NCBI RefSeq assembly: GCF_017355885.1
Contig: NZ_JAFEUU010000003.1
Location: 1 to 64,000 of the forward strand
From: Sabulicella rubraurantiaca
Lineage (GTDB): Bacteria > Pseudomonadota > Alphaproteobacteria > Acetobacterales > Acetobacteraceae
Reading direction: 5' to 3'
DNA length: 64,000 nt
Shown: positions 1 through 12,366 of the stretch, piece by piece
Layout: each line of letters opens with the position of its first letter
Position numbering within the stretch: position 1 is the first letter of the stretch
Made by a program: the position numbers and the translations under genes
Notes under the pieces: generated by a model
What the model was told of the DNA's origin: nothing
Seen by the model: only the letters and a program-made list of their open reading frames with translations
The model's database searches: none

Positions 1-265
1 AGGCGGGGGCGGGGGAGGAGATGGTGGTCATGGTCTGGGTCCTTTGGCTCTCGGTGGGTCCCGTGCTGCGGGAGTGAGGCCATGCTACCGATCCAGCATG
101 ATCGGCCCAGACAATAGAGGCGATGAAGGCGATAGAGGACGTCTATGGGAGCGAAGGCACCTTGGCCAACATCACGTGGCATGACTGGGTGCGCACACAA
201 CCCCGGCCTGCCTTCAACCTAAGTGGTGCCCGACGCGTCCCCGACGGGCACCGCGTGTCGTAGTG
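1..265. other. Left-edge stretch, no convincing gene
   Basis: A frame open from the window edge ends at TGA 75-77 and would encode a hydrophobic tail (VVMVWVLWLSVGPVL). It could be the end of a gene cut by the window, or chance. A 46-codon ORF at 123-263 has no ribosome binding site and no recognisable motif. I see no promoter or repeat here. Confidence 0.3.
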
Positions 266-718
266 TCAGTCCACCCATTCCGGCTCGGCGACGGGCTCGA
301 GGTCGGGCAGATTCACCACCACCTCCTCGATACCCGAGCGGACCAGGGCGCAATGCAGTTCCTCGGTGGCGGAGGCATTGATCTCCTGGTGCGGCACGTA
401 GGGCGGCACCAAGAAGAAGTCGCCCGCCTTGGCCTCGGTGATGAACTCCAGCCGGTCGCCCCAGCGCATATGCGCCGTGCCACTGATAATGTAGATCACG
501 CTCTCCAGCGCACCATGATGATGCGCGCCCGTGCGTGAATTAGGGCGGATGCGGTTCGTTCCGGCCCAGAGCGCGGTGGAGCCGGTGCGAGAGCCACTGA
601 TCGCCACTTCACGGTTCATGCCCAACGTCTCTGGCGTATCGCAGCTCTTTTCCGCGCTCTTCACGCGGCGAATTCCCTTGGAGCGCCAATCGACCTTGCG
701 CACGTCGCCATCCGGCAT
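266..718 (-). CDS. Cupin-domain protein
   Basis: Small 150-residue single-domain cupin. The first metal-binding cupin motif is visible as GAHHHGALESVIYIISG (about residues 64-80), and the second half follows as AGDFFLVPPYVPHQEINA. The paired histidines and the glutamate suit a mononuclear metal centre. The N-terminal 60 residues carry no signal peptide, so it is probably cytoplasmic. The ATG is preceded by a strong AGGAGG about seven bases upstream, which fixes the start. It stands alone, with 116 bp to the next operon, and nothing nearby suggests a substrate. Cupins include dioxygenases, isomerases and sugar-binding proteins, so the family call is firm but the activity is unknown. Confidence 0.85.
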   Translation of the reverse strand: MPDGDVRKVDWRSKGIRRVKSAEKSCDTPETLGMNREVAISGSRTGSTALWAGTNRIRPNSRTGAHHHGALESVIYIISGTAHMRWGDRLEFITEAKAGDFFLVPPYVPHQEINASATEELHCALVRSGIEEVVVNLPDLEPVAEPEWVD

Positions 719-834
719 GGTTCATCCTCCTGTCGCCCGGCGAGGCGCCGGCTTCTACGATCAACGTAGATTCCGCGCCTTTCTGCGTCAAATACCTAAT
801 ATTTCAACGACGATAGAGTGTTATTAGACAGAGA

Positions 835-2235
835 TCAAAAGGATCCGCCGGTCCGGAACCCCCCGCCTCCGATGGTGCCGCCTGTCCGGAAGCCGCCTCC
901 ACCAAAGCCGCCGCCATCGCCCCAGGGCCCACCCCAAGGTCCACCTCCACCCGGGATTCGGTGCTGCTCCATCCGGTCCCAGAACCCGCCGCGGCTGAGC
1001 GCCCCAGCGAGCACCTGCCCCAGCAGCAACCCGAGCAGCGCCTCACTACCCATGTTCCAATGATCCTGGCTGTAGCCGCGCTGCCGCATCTCCTGCCGCA
1101 GCGCCAGCAGCTGCTCCACGTGCTCGCGGGCGGTCTGCGCCTCCAGCCGCCGCATGGCGATCTGCTGTTCCAGCTCCGCCCGCTCCTGCCGCAGCGGGAT
1201 CATCTGCGCCACCAGCGCGTCATCCTCGGGTGTCGGGGTGCGCTCCGCCGCCTCGCGCAGCGTGCGCAGGCTTTCCGCCGCCAGCGCCTGGGCGAGCAGG
1301 GCCGAGGCCTCCTGCGTCGCCGCATCCTCGCCGGCAGCGAGGGCCGCGCGGCGGCGCTCCGTCTCCGCCAGCGCGGCATGCGCGGCTTCCAGCGCATCCT
1401 CCGCCTGTTCCAGGGCGGCGCGCAGCGTGGCGGCTTCCCCTTCCTCCGGCAGGTCGGCGGCGTTGCGGCGTTCATGCGCGAGGAGGGCAGCTCCGGCCTC
1501 CCTGACCTCCTCCTCCATGCGGCGCGCATGCTCCGCCAGGCGCTCGGGCAATTCGTCGAGCAGGGCAAAGGCGCGGCGCGCCGGCTCGAACCGCGCCACT
1601 CGCGCCACGAACCCGTCCAGCATCCGCGTCAGCGTCCCGGCGCGGTAGCGCGCGGTGCCATAGCCGCGCTCCCACAGATAGGCGAAGAGCGGATCGGCGA
1701 GGTAGGGCGCGCCCTTGGCTGCCCGGTCCTCGCGCGCGAAGCCCGCCTTCTGCGCGGCATGGCCGGCGATGCGCGCTGCCTCCTGCGCCCGGTCGCGCAG
1801 CCGGTTCCATTCCGGGTCGGCGGCAAGCCGCGCGCGGGCCTCCTCCATCGCCGCCTTGAAGCGCGCTTCCACCGCCCGCAGCCGCTCTGCGGCCGCGTCG
1901 CGCTCCCGTGTCCGCTCCTCCATCGCGGCGCGGCGGGATTCCGCCTCGCCCTCGGCAGCTTCGGTGGCGCGTTCGCGCTCTTCCAGCAGCGCCCGGACGC
2001 GGCGCTCGGCATCGCCCAGGCGATGAAGATCGGCATCACCACCCTCGCCCAGCGCGGCGAGGCGCAGCCGCGCGAGGTCGCGCACCGCACGGGCATCAGC
2101 AGCACGGAGCGTGTCCAGGCGGGCCGTGATGCGATCCGCCTCGGCCTGGGCCGCCGCGGCCTCGCGCTCGGCGCGCCGGAGCCGCTCGTCGAAGCGCTGC
2201 AAAAGCTGACGGCCGTCGAGCGTCTCGACTACCAT
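835..2235 (-). CDS. Coiled-coil protein with glycine-rich tail
   Basis: 466 residues, not assigned to a characterised family. Residues about 10-390 are rich in Ala, Arg and Glu and strongly predicted coiled coil by eye, with few aromatic residues. The C-terminus is glycine-rich from about residue 430 and holds two copies of GGGGFRTGG ending in GSF, like tails of some surface or membrane-associated proteins. The open frame runs further upstream to 2814, but that part is a shadow of the preceding gene. The ATG at 2235 overlaps the upstream stop by seven bases (ATGGTAG), so the two are translationally coupled. Last gene of a three-gene operon, probably forming a complex with its neighbours. Confidence 0.75.
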   Translation of the reverse strand: MVVETLDGRQLLQRFDERLRRAEREAAAAQAEADRITARLDTLRAADARAVRDLARLRLAALGEGGDADLHRLGDAERRVRALLEERERATEAAEGEAESRRAAMEERTRERDAAAERLRAVEARFKAAMEEARARLAADPEWNRLRDRAQEAARIAGHAAQKAGFAREDRAAKGAPYLADPLFAYLWERGYGTARYRAGTLTRMLDGFVARVARFEPARRAFALLDELPERLAEHARRMEEEVREAGAALLAHERRNAADLPEEGEAATLRAALEQAEDALEAAHAALAETERRRAALAAGEDAATQEASALLAQALAAESLRTLREAAERTPTPEDDALVAQMIPLRQERAELEQQIAMRRLEAQTAREHVEQLLALRQEMRQRGYSQDHWNMGSEALLGLLLGQVLAGALSRGGFWDRMEQHRIPGGGGPWGGPWGDGGGFGGGGFRTGGTIGGGGFRTGGSF

Positions 2236-3141
2236 TGCAGGATCGCCCCGCCTGTCGTGCTGATGCTCCATTCCGGCGCCAGCGTGCCGGCGCGCTTGCG
2301 CCCGACCACCGGGTCGCCGATCACGCCATCCTGCAGCTTGTCGCGCCGCACGCGCTCGAACTCCTCCGCCGAGACGCGCAGCCCCCATCGGCTGGTGACG
2401 GCGCGGCGGCCATCCTCCTCCGAGGTGACGGGGATCTCCACCGGCTGACCGTCGCGCCCGACCGCCTCGACGATCAGGTAGAAATTTCGCGCGCGCGGAT
2501 TGGCCTGCGGCACGCGCCACACGCCGGAAGGCTCGCCGGGGCGTGACACGATGCGCACCGTGTAGTCGCGCGCCAGCGTGGCCTGCAATTCGCGCAGCCG
2601 CGCCAGACGATCGCGCGCATCCTCCAGGGCACCAGCCTGCGCCGCGGCCTGCCCTTCGGCCACCAGACGGTCGGCTTCGCCCAGCGCCTCTGCATTGCCG
2701 GTGGCGGCGATGCGCTCCCGCTCGGCGCGCAGCGCCTCGGGGATGCCGGTGGAGAGCTCGATGCGCTGCGCCGCCTCCCGACGCTCGGCCGGCAGATGGA
2801 GGCCGAAATACCACCCCGCCCCCAGCAGGACGACCGCGCCGAGCGTCAGGAGGAGCGTGCGGCCCCAGCGGGCGCGCGTGACCCAGAGCATCGCCAGGGT
2901 ACGCGCGAAGGAGGGCGGCGTGGGCTGGTAGGTGAAGCGCTGCTCCTCCAGCGCGGCAACACCCTGATCGAGGATGCGATCGGGCACCTCGATGCCCTGG
3001 GTGGCGTAGATCTCGCGCAGCCGCGCCTTCAGGCGGTCGCGCCGCTCCTCGCCACGAAGCTCCCGTTCGACCAGCCGCTCGGCGTGGCGGAGCGTGTCCA
3101 CCACGTCCATCGCCAGCATGGTCTCATCGAGGGCCGGGGCG

Positions 3142-3152
<11 letters not shown>
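2229..3152 (-). CDS. Single-TM protein, DUF6384-like
   Basis: 307 residues. An N-terminal helical region (ETMLAMDVVDTLRHAERLV) is followed by one hydrophobic helix at about residues 97-118 (LLLTLGAVVLLGAGWYFGL) and a mostly soluble C-terminal domain that starts helical (residues 125-195) and becomes beta-rich. It resembles what I remember as DUF6384, but this was not checked. The topology suggests an inner-membrane anchor. The start overlaps the stop of the upstream gene by 11 bases and its own stop overlaps the downstream start, so all three genes at 835-4344 are coupled. No enzymatic motif is visible. Confidence 0.75.
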
Positions 3153-6812
<3,660 letters not shown>

Positions 6813-6823
6813 AGCAACGTGGC

Positions 6824-6845
6824 GCGGCGGGCCTCGTCCCGCCGC
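6824..6845 (+). terminator. Hairpin after katG
   Basis: Perfect 8-bp inverted repeat GCGGCGGG-CCTCGT-CCCGCCGC, starting 12 bases after the katG stop and ending 20 bases before the next start. There is no T-run, so intrinsic termination is plausible but may be partial. Confidence 0.5.
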
Positions 6846-6864
6846 CCGCATCCCTCAGGACAGG

Positions 6865-7959
6865 ATGACCAAGGTCGTCCACCTCCTCAGCGGCCTCGCC
6901 ATCGGCGGCAAGGAACGCGCGGCGCTGCGGCTCGCGCGACGGGGGCTGCGCGAAGGGCAGCATCACGCGCTGGTGCTGTTCGACCACCCTTTCCGCAGCC
7001 CGGAAACCGATTTCGATCCGGGTGCGGTCCGGACCCACTTCCTTCCGCGGGGCGGTGGGCTGGACCTGCGCTTCGCCTGGCGGCTGGCGCGGTTGCTTCA
7101 GCGCCTGGATACAGAGATCGTCCACGCGCACAACGACACGGCGCTGTTCTACGCCGCCCTGGCATCCCGGCTTCTCCTCAGGCGGCCGCCACGGACCGTC
7201 GCGACATTCCACACCTGGCCCACCCATGCCACCGCCCGCGCGCGGTGTCTGAACCGCCTGGCCTCCCACATCGCCGAGGTCGCGGCAGTTTCCGACGAGC
7301 TCTCCGAGCGGCTCCGCAGGGCAGGCTGGCTCGGCCCATGCTCGACGATCTGGAACGGGGTGGACCAGAGCGAGTTCTTTCCCGCCCCGCCGCCACAAGC
7401 CTGGCGAGGAAAGCTAGGCATCCCGGACGATGCGGTCCTCGTCGGGCATGTGGCGCGTTTCGATCCCATCAAGCGGCACGCCGACCTGCTGGAGGCCGCG
7501 ACCATGCTGGCCCGCACGGCGCTACAGGTCGTCTTTCTGCTGGTGGGCCAAGGACACTTGGCGGAGCAGGTCAGGCGGGATGCCGCCGGGCTGGAGAATA
7601 TCCGCTTCCTTCCCCAGGCGACGGACATGGCGACGCTGATGCGTGGCCTGGACCTGATCACGCTGTGCTCAGCCCACGAAGCGGCGCCGCTGGTGCTTCT
7701 CGAGGGCATGGCTTGCGGAGTGCCGGTCGTCGCAACCCATGTCGGCGGGATCCCCTACATGGTCGGCACCGGCGATGACGCGGGCGGGCTGCTCGTACCG
7801 CCCTTCGACCCTTCCTCGCTCGCTGGGGCGATCAGGCACCTGGCTGCGCATCCGGAGGAGCGGGCGCGCCTCGGCGCCGCTGCATTGCGGCGGGCCGCCG
7901 CCTTTTCCTTCGATGCCGAATGGTCCGCCTATAACAGGCTGTATCGCGGCGCCGCCTAG
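6865..7959 (+). CDS. GT4-family glycosyltransferase
   Basis: 364-residue GT-B glycosyltransferase. The N-terminal acceptor domain starts with a glycine loop (LLSGLAIGGKERAAL) and has VHAHND near residue 91. The donor domain contains VGHVARFDPIKRHADLLEA, the E-x7-E nucleotide-sugar motif region (SAHEAAPLVLLEGMACGVPV) and GLLVPPFDP. These are standard features of retaining GT4 enzymes such as those building lipopolysaccharide or exopolysaccharide. No membrane segment, so it is probably a cytoplasmic or peripheral inner-membrane enzyme. AGGACAGG precedes the ATG. It converges on two radical SAM genes, the nearest stop being one base away. Donor and acceptor cannot be told. Confidence 0.9.
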   Translation: MTKVVHLLSGLAIGGKERAALRLARRGLREGQHHALVLFDHPFRSPETDFDPGAVRTHFLPRGGGLDLRFAWRLARLLQRLDTEIVHAHNDTALFYAALASRLLLRRPPRTVATFHTWPTHATARARCLNRLASHIAEVAAVSDELSERLRRAGWLGPCSTIWNGVDQSEFFPAPPPQAWRGKLGIPDDAVLVGHVARFDPIKRHADLLEAATMLARTALQVVFLLVGQGHLAEQVRRDAAGLENIRFLPQATDMATLMRGLDLITLCSAHEAAPLVLLEGMACGVPVVATHVGGIPYMVGTGDDAGGLLVPPFDPSSLAGAIRHLAAHPEERARLGAAALRRAAAFSFDAEWSAYNRLYRGAA

Positions 7960-7960
7960 G

Positions 7961-9136
7961 TCACGTGGTTTCCTGGGGCAAGGTGGCGTAGCGGATTCGG
8001 CTTGGTAGATGCTTCTGGATGCGGCTGTCGCGCTCGCAGTGGCAGTTCGGGCAATTCAGCTGGAACGCGTCGCGCGCCGCCTGGCGATGCCCCGGCGTGA
8101 AAAGCATGTCCCGCAGTGGATTCTCGCGGATATTGCCCATCTTGAAGGTCACGTAGCAAAGCTGCACCGAGCCATCGGCGCCGACCCAGATGAGGTTGCT
8201 CGCGTCGCAGGGGATGCGCATGTCCGGTCCCTTGAGCAGCCAGTCCGGGATGGAGTGGATGCTCGCCAGGCTCTCACGCACCCGCAGCGGATTCGTCTGC
8301 TTGAGGCGGCTGAGCTCGGCGACGACGCGGCGGATCTCCGGCTCCTGCTCCTGCGTGAAGTGCAGCCCGCCCTCCTGGCCATCGGTGAAATAGGGCAGGG
8401 AGTAGTGGATGAGGTCCGTGTGGAAGCTCATGTCGAATCGCTCGGCGAAGTCCCAGGCCGCGCGCAGCGCCTCGACCGTGCAGGTCGGACGCATGATGAG
8501 GTAGTTGAGCTGCAGCGACAGCGCATTTCCGTAGCGGGCGCGCGCGTAGGTCAGCCCCTCCTCCAGCCGCGCGAAGGAAGCCTTGCGGTTGACGTAGCTG
8601 TCGTAATTCGCCTCGGTGCCATAGAAGCCGATGGTGATGTTCCGCAGCCCGGCCTCGAAAAGCGCGTCGATCTTCTGCCGGAGCAGGGTGCCGTTCGTCG
8701 TGACATAGGTCGCAAGGCCGAGGCCCACCGAATGCTGGATCATGTCCGGCAGCTGCTTGTGCAGCAGCGGCTCGCCGCCATAGAGCCGGACCAGCTCGAT
8801 CCCGCCCGCCTTGGCATCGTCGAGGATGCCGCGCACCTCAGCCAGCGAAAGCTGCTGGCCCACCATGAAGTCGCGGCCGTAGCGGCATCCGGTGCAGCGC
8901 AAATTGCAATTCGCGGTGACAGCGACCGTGATGCGCCGCGGCCGGGGCTGGATCACCGAAGGGACCACTTGGCCGATCGAGTGCTCCACCAGGCCGATGC
9001 CCTGCTCGATCTGCCGCAAGCTCCGCTTGAGGGCCGGCATGGAACGGGCGGCGGAACGGGCCGCATCGCGCATATTGTCCGTCAGGCGCCGGAGCGTGGC
9101 TCCGGAGCGATGATCGATCGTGAGGATCCGGGTCAA
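7961..9136 (-). CDS. Radical SAM/SPASM protein, copy 1
   Basis: 391 residues. The 4Fe-4S motif CNLRCTGCRYG (CX3CX2C) is followed by GGEPLL, the glycine motif for SAM binding, and VTTNGTLL. The C-terminus has several cysteines (IPCDAS, QLCYV, LNCPNCHC) in a twitch/SPASM-like arrangement for auxiliary clusters. A helical, Arg-rich N-terminal extension precedes the core. The substrate is unknown. The start is uncertain: a TTG at 9136 overlaps the upstream stop (TTGA) behind GGGAGG, while the first in-frame ATG at 9073 has no clear ribosome site. It is a paralogue of the gene immediately upstream. Confidence 0.85.
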   Translation of the reverse strand: MTRILTIDHRSGATLRRLTDNMRDAARSAARSMPALKRSLRQIEQGIGLVEHSIGQVVPSVIQPRPRRITVAVTANCNLRCTGCRYGRDFMVGQQLSLAEVRGILDDAKAGGIELVRLYGGEPLLHKQLPDMIQHSVGLGLATYVTTNGTLLRQKIDALFEAGLRNITIGFYGTEANYDSYVNRKASFARLEEGLTYARARYGNALSLQLNYLIMRPTCTVEALRAAWDFAERFDMSFHTDLIHYSLPYFTDGQEGGLHFTQEQEPEIRRVVAELSRLKQTNPLRVRESLASIHSIPDWLLKGPDMRIPCDASNLIWVGADGSVQLCYVTFKMGNIRENPLRDMLFTPGHRQAARDAFQLNCPNCHCERDSRIQKHLPSRIRYATLPQETT

Positions 9137-10275
9137 GCCTGTGTCGCCTCCCCTGCGAGCATGCGGCCGTAGCGGCGCATGGATGGGACGTCCTTCTGGA
9201 TGCGCGTCTGCGCCTTGCAGGTGCAGTTCGGGCAGTTGAGCTTGAAGCCGTCGCGGGCGGCCTGCGCGTGCGCCTCAGTGAACAACAAGTCACGCATGCG
9301 ATGGATGTTGACGTTGCCGAGCGGCAGCGCGACGTCGCAAAGCTGCAAGGTGCCGTCGGCGCCAATCCAGAGCAGCTCATAGGCATCGCAGGGGACGCGC
9401 ATGTCCGGCCCCTTCAGCAGCCAGTCAGGCACCGATCGGATGAATTCCACCGAGTGCAGGAAGCGTTCGGGCTCCGATCGCTTGAGGGCAAGCAGGGCGC
9501 GTGTCACCGCCTCGACGCGCGGACGGTCGTCGGGCTGAAGCTGAAGATCGGCCTCGCGGTCCTGCACGAAGAACGGGGCGGCGTAGTTCGCGAGGTCGAT
9601 GTGGAAAAACATGTCGTACTTGCGGGCGAAGGACCAAGCCAGTTCCAGATCGGCGAGGTTGCAGGTCTCGCGGATCAGCACGAAGTTGAGCTGCAGCTCG
9701 AAAGCCTTGCCGTAGCGGCTCCTGACCTCCGACAGGCTGCGTTCGAGACGTTCGAAATGTCCCCGGCGGCGCGTGTAGTCATCATAGCGCTGGCCGATGC
9801 CGTAGAAGCCGATGGTGGCGAGCCGTAGGCCCGCGTCAAACAGTGCAGGGATCTTCGGGCCGAGATGCGTGCCATTGGTGGTCACGTAGGGGCGCAGGCC
9901 GAGGGCGATGGAATGCCGGACCATGGCCGGCAGCTCGGGATGCAGGAGCGGCTCGCCCCCATAGAACCGCACGCGGTCGATCCCGGCCTCCCGCGCATCG
10001 TCGAGCACGGAGCGGATCGTCTCGAAGGAAAGGCGTTCGCCAGCCATGAAGTCGCGCCCGTAGCGGCAACCCTTGCAGCGCAGGTTGCAATCCGCCGTGA
10101 CGGCGATGGTCAACTGACGAGGCTTGGGCTGGATGACGCCCGGAGCCCAGCGTGCGACCGAATGCCGCAGCTGGGCTGCGGCTTGGTCCACGCGCTTGGC
10201 CGCTGTCCTGACCAGCGGAAACGGACCGAGCGCTTGAGCGGCGGCTCTCGAGATGGAAATGCGCTTCACCACCAA
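9133..10275 (-). CDS. Radical SAM/SPASM protein, copy 2
   Basis: 380 residues, same architecture as the downstream paralogue: CNLRCKGCRYGRDFM cluster motif, YGGEPLLHPELP, VTTNGTHLGPKI, LLKGPDMRVPCDAY and a closing cysteine set (LNCPNCTCKAQTRIQK). Long stretches match between the two, so the pair arose by tandem duplication and diverged. Near-cognate starts TTG/GTG/GTG cluster at 10267-10275 and the true one is not certain. It heads the two-gene operon and has an AT-rich stretch upstream at about 10372-10405. No peptide substrate or transporter is adjacent, and the convergent glycosyltransferase may be functionally linked. Confidence 0.85.
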   Translation of the reverse strand: MVVKRISISRAAAQALGPFPLVRTAAKRVDQAAAQLRHSVARWAPGVIQPKPRQLTIAVTADCNLRCKGCRYGRDFMAGERLSFETIRSVLDDAREAGIDRVRFYGGEPLLHPELPAMVRHSIALGLRPYVTTNGTHLGPKIPALFDAGLRLATIGFYGIGQRYDDYTRRRGHFERLERSLSEVRSRYGKAFELQLNFVLIRETCNLADLELAWSFARKYDMFFHIDLANYAAPFFVQDREADLQLQPDDRPRVEAVTRALLALKRSEPERFLHSVEFIRSVPDWLLKGPDMRVPCDAYELLWIGADGTLQLCDVALPLGNVNIHRMRDLLFTEAHAQAARDGFKLNCPNCTCKAQTRIQKDVPSMRRYGRMLAGEATQA

Positions 10276-10490
10276 AGCAGCCCCACACCTCGGTGGTGTC
10301 GTGAGCCGGATCGAGGACGTGCCCTTTTATGCATTGACGTAATGCTCGGGCAAGAATCGTCCACAAGGCAAGTCAATAAGTAAGATTATCTATTTTTTCC
10401 ACATTAGCATGCGCAGGCATGGGAAAACCCTGCGACAAAGCCTGATTTATGATTCACCGTCGGCGCTCAGCGCTGTCGTCGCGCCGCAGA
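10276..10490. other. Intergenic region upstream of the radical SAM operon
   Basis: Together with the katG remnant this makes a gap of about 316 bp without an intact gene. It is the most AT-rich part of the neighbourhood (about 10372-10405) and probably contains the promoter of the radical SAM pair on the minus strand. I could not pick a reliable -35/-10 pair. Confidence 0.4.
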
Positions 10491-10574
10491 GTGACCAGAG
10501 CCGGCGGAGCGGGATGCAAGCCTGTGGATGACTTCATCGCCGCCTCGACCAAGGTGCCGAACGCCGCCTGCTTC
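10491..10574 (+). pseudogene. Remnant of a katG 3' end
   Basis: Translating from 10491 gives a peptide that aligns with the last 30 or so residues of the intact KatG at 4590-6812: DDFIAASTKVPNAACF against [16 protein letters not shown], with weaker agreement before it. Sixteen bases (GACTTCATCGCCGCCT) are identical. No start or upstream katG sequence is visible, and the piece runs into the 3' end of the DUF305 gene. It indicates an old partial duplication or rearrangement. Confidence 0.7.
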
Positions 10575-10591
10575 GTGACGGGATCCCTCGT

Positions 10592-11464
10592 TCAGTGGTG
10601 ATGCTGCTGCGTCCCTTGTACAGCGGCGGGGCGGCGCGATGTGAACCGGCGCTCCGTGCGCGGCTGCGCCATTCCATGGTCATGCGCCGGCGCAGGAGCG
10701 GTATGCGCAGCATGGCCGCCCATCTCCCGATGGCCCTCCATGCCGTGGATCTCGGACGGGTCGATGCGCACCAGATCCGCATCGCCAGGATAGGCCGCGA
10801 CGATGTTGCGCATCAGCGCTATCTCCTGCGACTGGTCGGTGACGATGTCCACGTTGAGCAGCGCCAGGAAGGTGTTGCGCGCCTGCGGGTTGACGTTGAA
10901 GCGACGCGCCATGTCGAGCGCAGCCGAATGGTGGATGATCATCGCCTTGGCGAAGCGCACGTCGCGCTCGCCCACCTCGCCGCCGACATAGGCGAGGTTG
11001 GGGATGGGCGCGCGGATGTAGCGCCACTGATTCGCCAACCCCTCCGTGCCGATTGGCCGCACCGCTGCGCGGGCAATGCCCAGGCTTGCCGTGGTGACGG
11101 GTTCGTCGAGCAGACGCGCCACTTCGTCCAGCAGTCGGATCTCGTGCGTCTGGTTGACGATGATGGCACGGGCGAGGGAACGCAGCGCCGGGTTCCGCGC
11201 CGCCGGGTCGCGCAAATACGTCTCGGACATGGAAAGCGCGCCCGCGTGGTGCGGGCGCATGCCGCGCACATAATCCCGGTCGGCTTCGATCGCTGCGGCA
11301 AAAGCGACGCGCGGTTCCGCGCCGCGCGGCAGGATGCGCGCGTCCCACCAGGTCAGCGTCGCCGCCGCATCCTGGGGATCATATTCCTCCGACACGCTGG
11401 CATGACCGGGGCTGGACACGACGAGCGCGAGGATCGTGGCGACGCTCAGCAGGGTGGTCCGCAT
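10592..11464 (-). CDS. Exported protein with two DUF305 domains
   Basis: 290 residues with a signal peptide (MRTTLLSVATILALVVSSPGHA). Two DUF305-type repeats follow, each with a metal-site-like histidine pair: MRPHHAGALSMSE (His72-73) and MIIHHSAALDMAR (His178-179). The tail is rich in His and Met (HGMEGHREMGGHAAH ... QQHHH), suggesting metal binding in the periplasm. The start at 11464 is chosen because it begins the signal peptide and has AAGGAG upstream; the frame continues to 11542 as a shadow. It lies 58 bp downstream of a glutaredoxin-MauE gene, under a MerR-type promoter. A role in metal or redox stress is inferred from context. Confidence 0.85.
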   Translation of the reverse strand: MRTTLLSVATILALVVSSPGHASVSEEYDPQDAAATLTWWDARILPRGAEPRVAFAAAIEADRDYVRGMRPHHAGALSMSETYLRDPAARNPALRSLARAIIVNQTHEIRLLDEVARLLDEPVTTASLGIARAAVRPIGTEGLANQWRYIRAPIPNLAYVGGEVGERDVRFAKAMIIHHSAALDMARRFNVNPQARNTFLALLNVDIVTDQSQEIALMRNIVAAYPGDADLVRIDPSEIHGMEGHREMGGHAAHTAPAPAHDHGMAQPRTERRFTSRRPAAVQGTQQHHH

Positions 11465-11522
11465 GGCTTGTTTCCTTGCTCCTTGGGATAAGGAAGTGGC
11501 TTGCCGCACGAGGCAGCGGGCT

Positions 11523-12335
11523 TCACATCGCGTGGCCTGCACCGGCTCCCAGTCCGGACGCGGAGAGCGCCATCCAGACGGCCATGGCGATCATCATCAG
11601 GTTCTCGGTGAGCGAGACGAAGCCAAGCGGCACGTTGCTCGACCCGCCGACGCAGGCGCATTTCAGTTCGCGCCGGTCGAGATAGACCGCCTTGAACACG
11701 GAGGCCGCGCCGATCGTGCCGATGAACAACGCCACGGGCACCGATAGCCAAGTGAGTGCGCCTGCCACCATCAGCACCCCCGCCAACCCCTCCGCGAAGG
11801 GGTAGACGTAGCTGTAAGGCACCCAGCGCTGCGCCAGCAGGTCATAGTTCAGGAACATGGTGGCGAAGCCCTCGATGTTTTGGAGCTTCAGCAGCGCCAG
11901 CACGACCATCGAGAAGCCGATGAACCATTCCGCCGCGCGAAGGGTAAAGGGGCTGCCGGTCACGGCATGGCTCGCCGCCATCGCCATCAAGGCGGTCATG
12001 GCGAAGAGCGCGATCACTGGGCGGTAGCTGGTCGCCTTCGGGTCGACGACGGTCTTGCCCAGGAAGCGGCGCAGATCGTCATGGCCGCCGATGCGCGCGC
12101 CGCCGATGAAGATCTGTGGCGTGGTCGCCACGCCGTGCTGCGCCTTGAACGCCTCCACCTGCTCGCGCGTGGTGAGGTGATGGTCCTCGACCTCATAGCC
12201 GGAGCGTCGCAGCAGATCCTTGGCCTTCAGCCCGTAGGGACAGACATGGCCGGGCATCACCATGCGGTGGATGACCGCCTTCTTCGCCGCCGCGTCGCGG
12301 CTCACCGTGGGTGAGGGAATGGTTGTGGCCGACAT
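11523..12335 (-). CDS. Glutaredoxin-MauE/DoxX fusion membrane protein
   Basis: 270 residues. Residues about 20-100 form a glutaredoxin domain with a monothiol active site CPYG (Cys32), the cis-proline segment TTPQIFIGG and a C-terminal GGHDDL. Residues about 105-265 hold four or so hydrophobic helices of the MauE/DoxX type, with a cysteine pair KCAC between helices near the end. The fusion puts a thiol-reducing domain on a membrane redox carrier. ATG 12335 follows AAGGAAACCGG. First gene after the MerR-type promoter at 12367-12397, followed by the DUF305 gene. Likely metal- or thiol-stress inducible. Confidence 0.85.
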   Translation of the reverse strand: MSATTIPSPTVSRDAAAKKAVIHRMVMPGHVCPYGLKAKDLLRRSGYEVEDHHLTTREQVEAFKAQHGVATTPQIFIGGARIGGHDDLRRFLGKTVVDPKATSYRPVIALFAMTALMAMAASHAVTGSPFTLRAAEWFIGFSMVVLALLKLQNIEGFATMFLNYDLLAQRWVPYSYVYPFAEGLAGVLMVAGALTWLSVPVALFIGTIGAASVFKAVYLDRRELKCACVGGSSNVPLGFVSLTENLMMIAMAVWMALSASGLGAGAGHAM

Positions 12336-12366
12336 GTCCGGTTTCCTTGAAATCACGTCGGCCCGG

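Noticed and set aside
123-263. 46-codon ORF near the left edge as a gene
   Set aside because: No ribosome site, no recognisable motif, composition like random sequence.
961-2448. 495-codon ORF antisense to the coiled-coil gene
   Set aside because: Composition is low-complexity Arg/Leu/Gln without domains; the minus-strand gene is part of a coupled operon.
2236-2814. Upstream extension of the glycine-rich coiled-coil gene to 2814
   Set aside because: This part is antiphase reading of the preceding gene; it is Arg/Gly/Ala-rich noise, and a coupled ATG at 2235 fits better.
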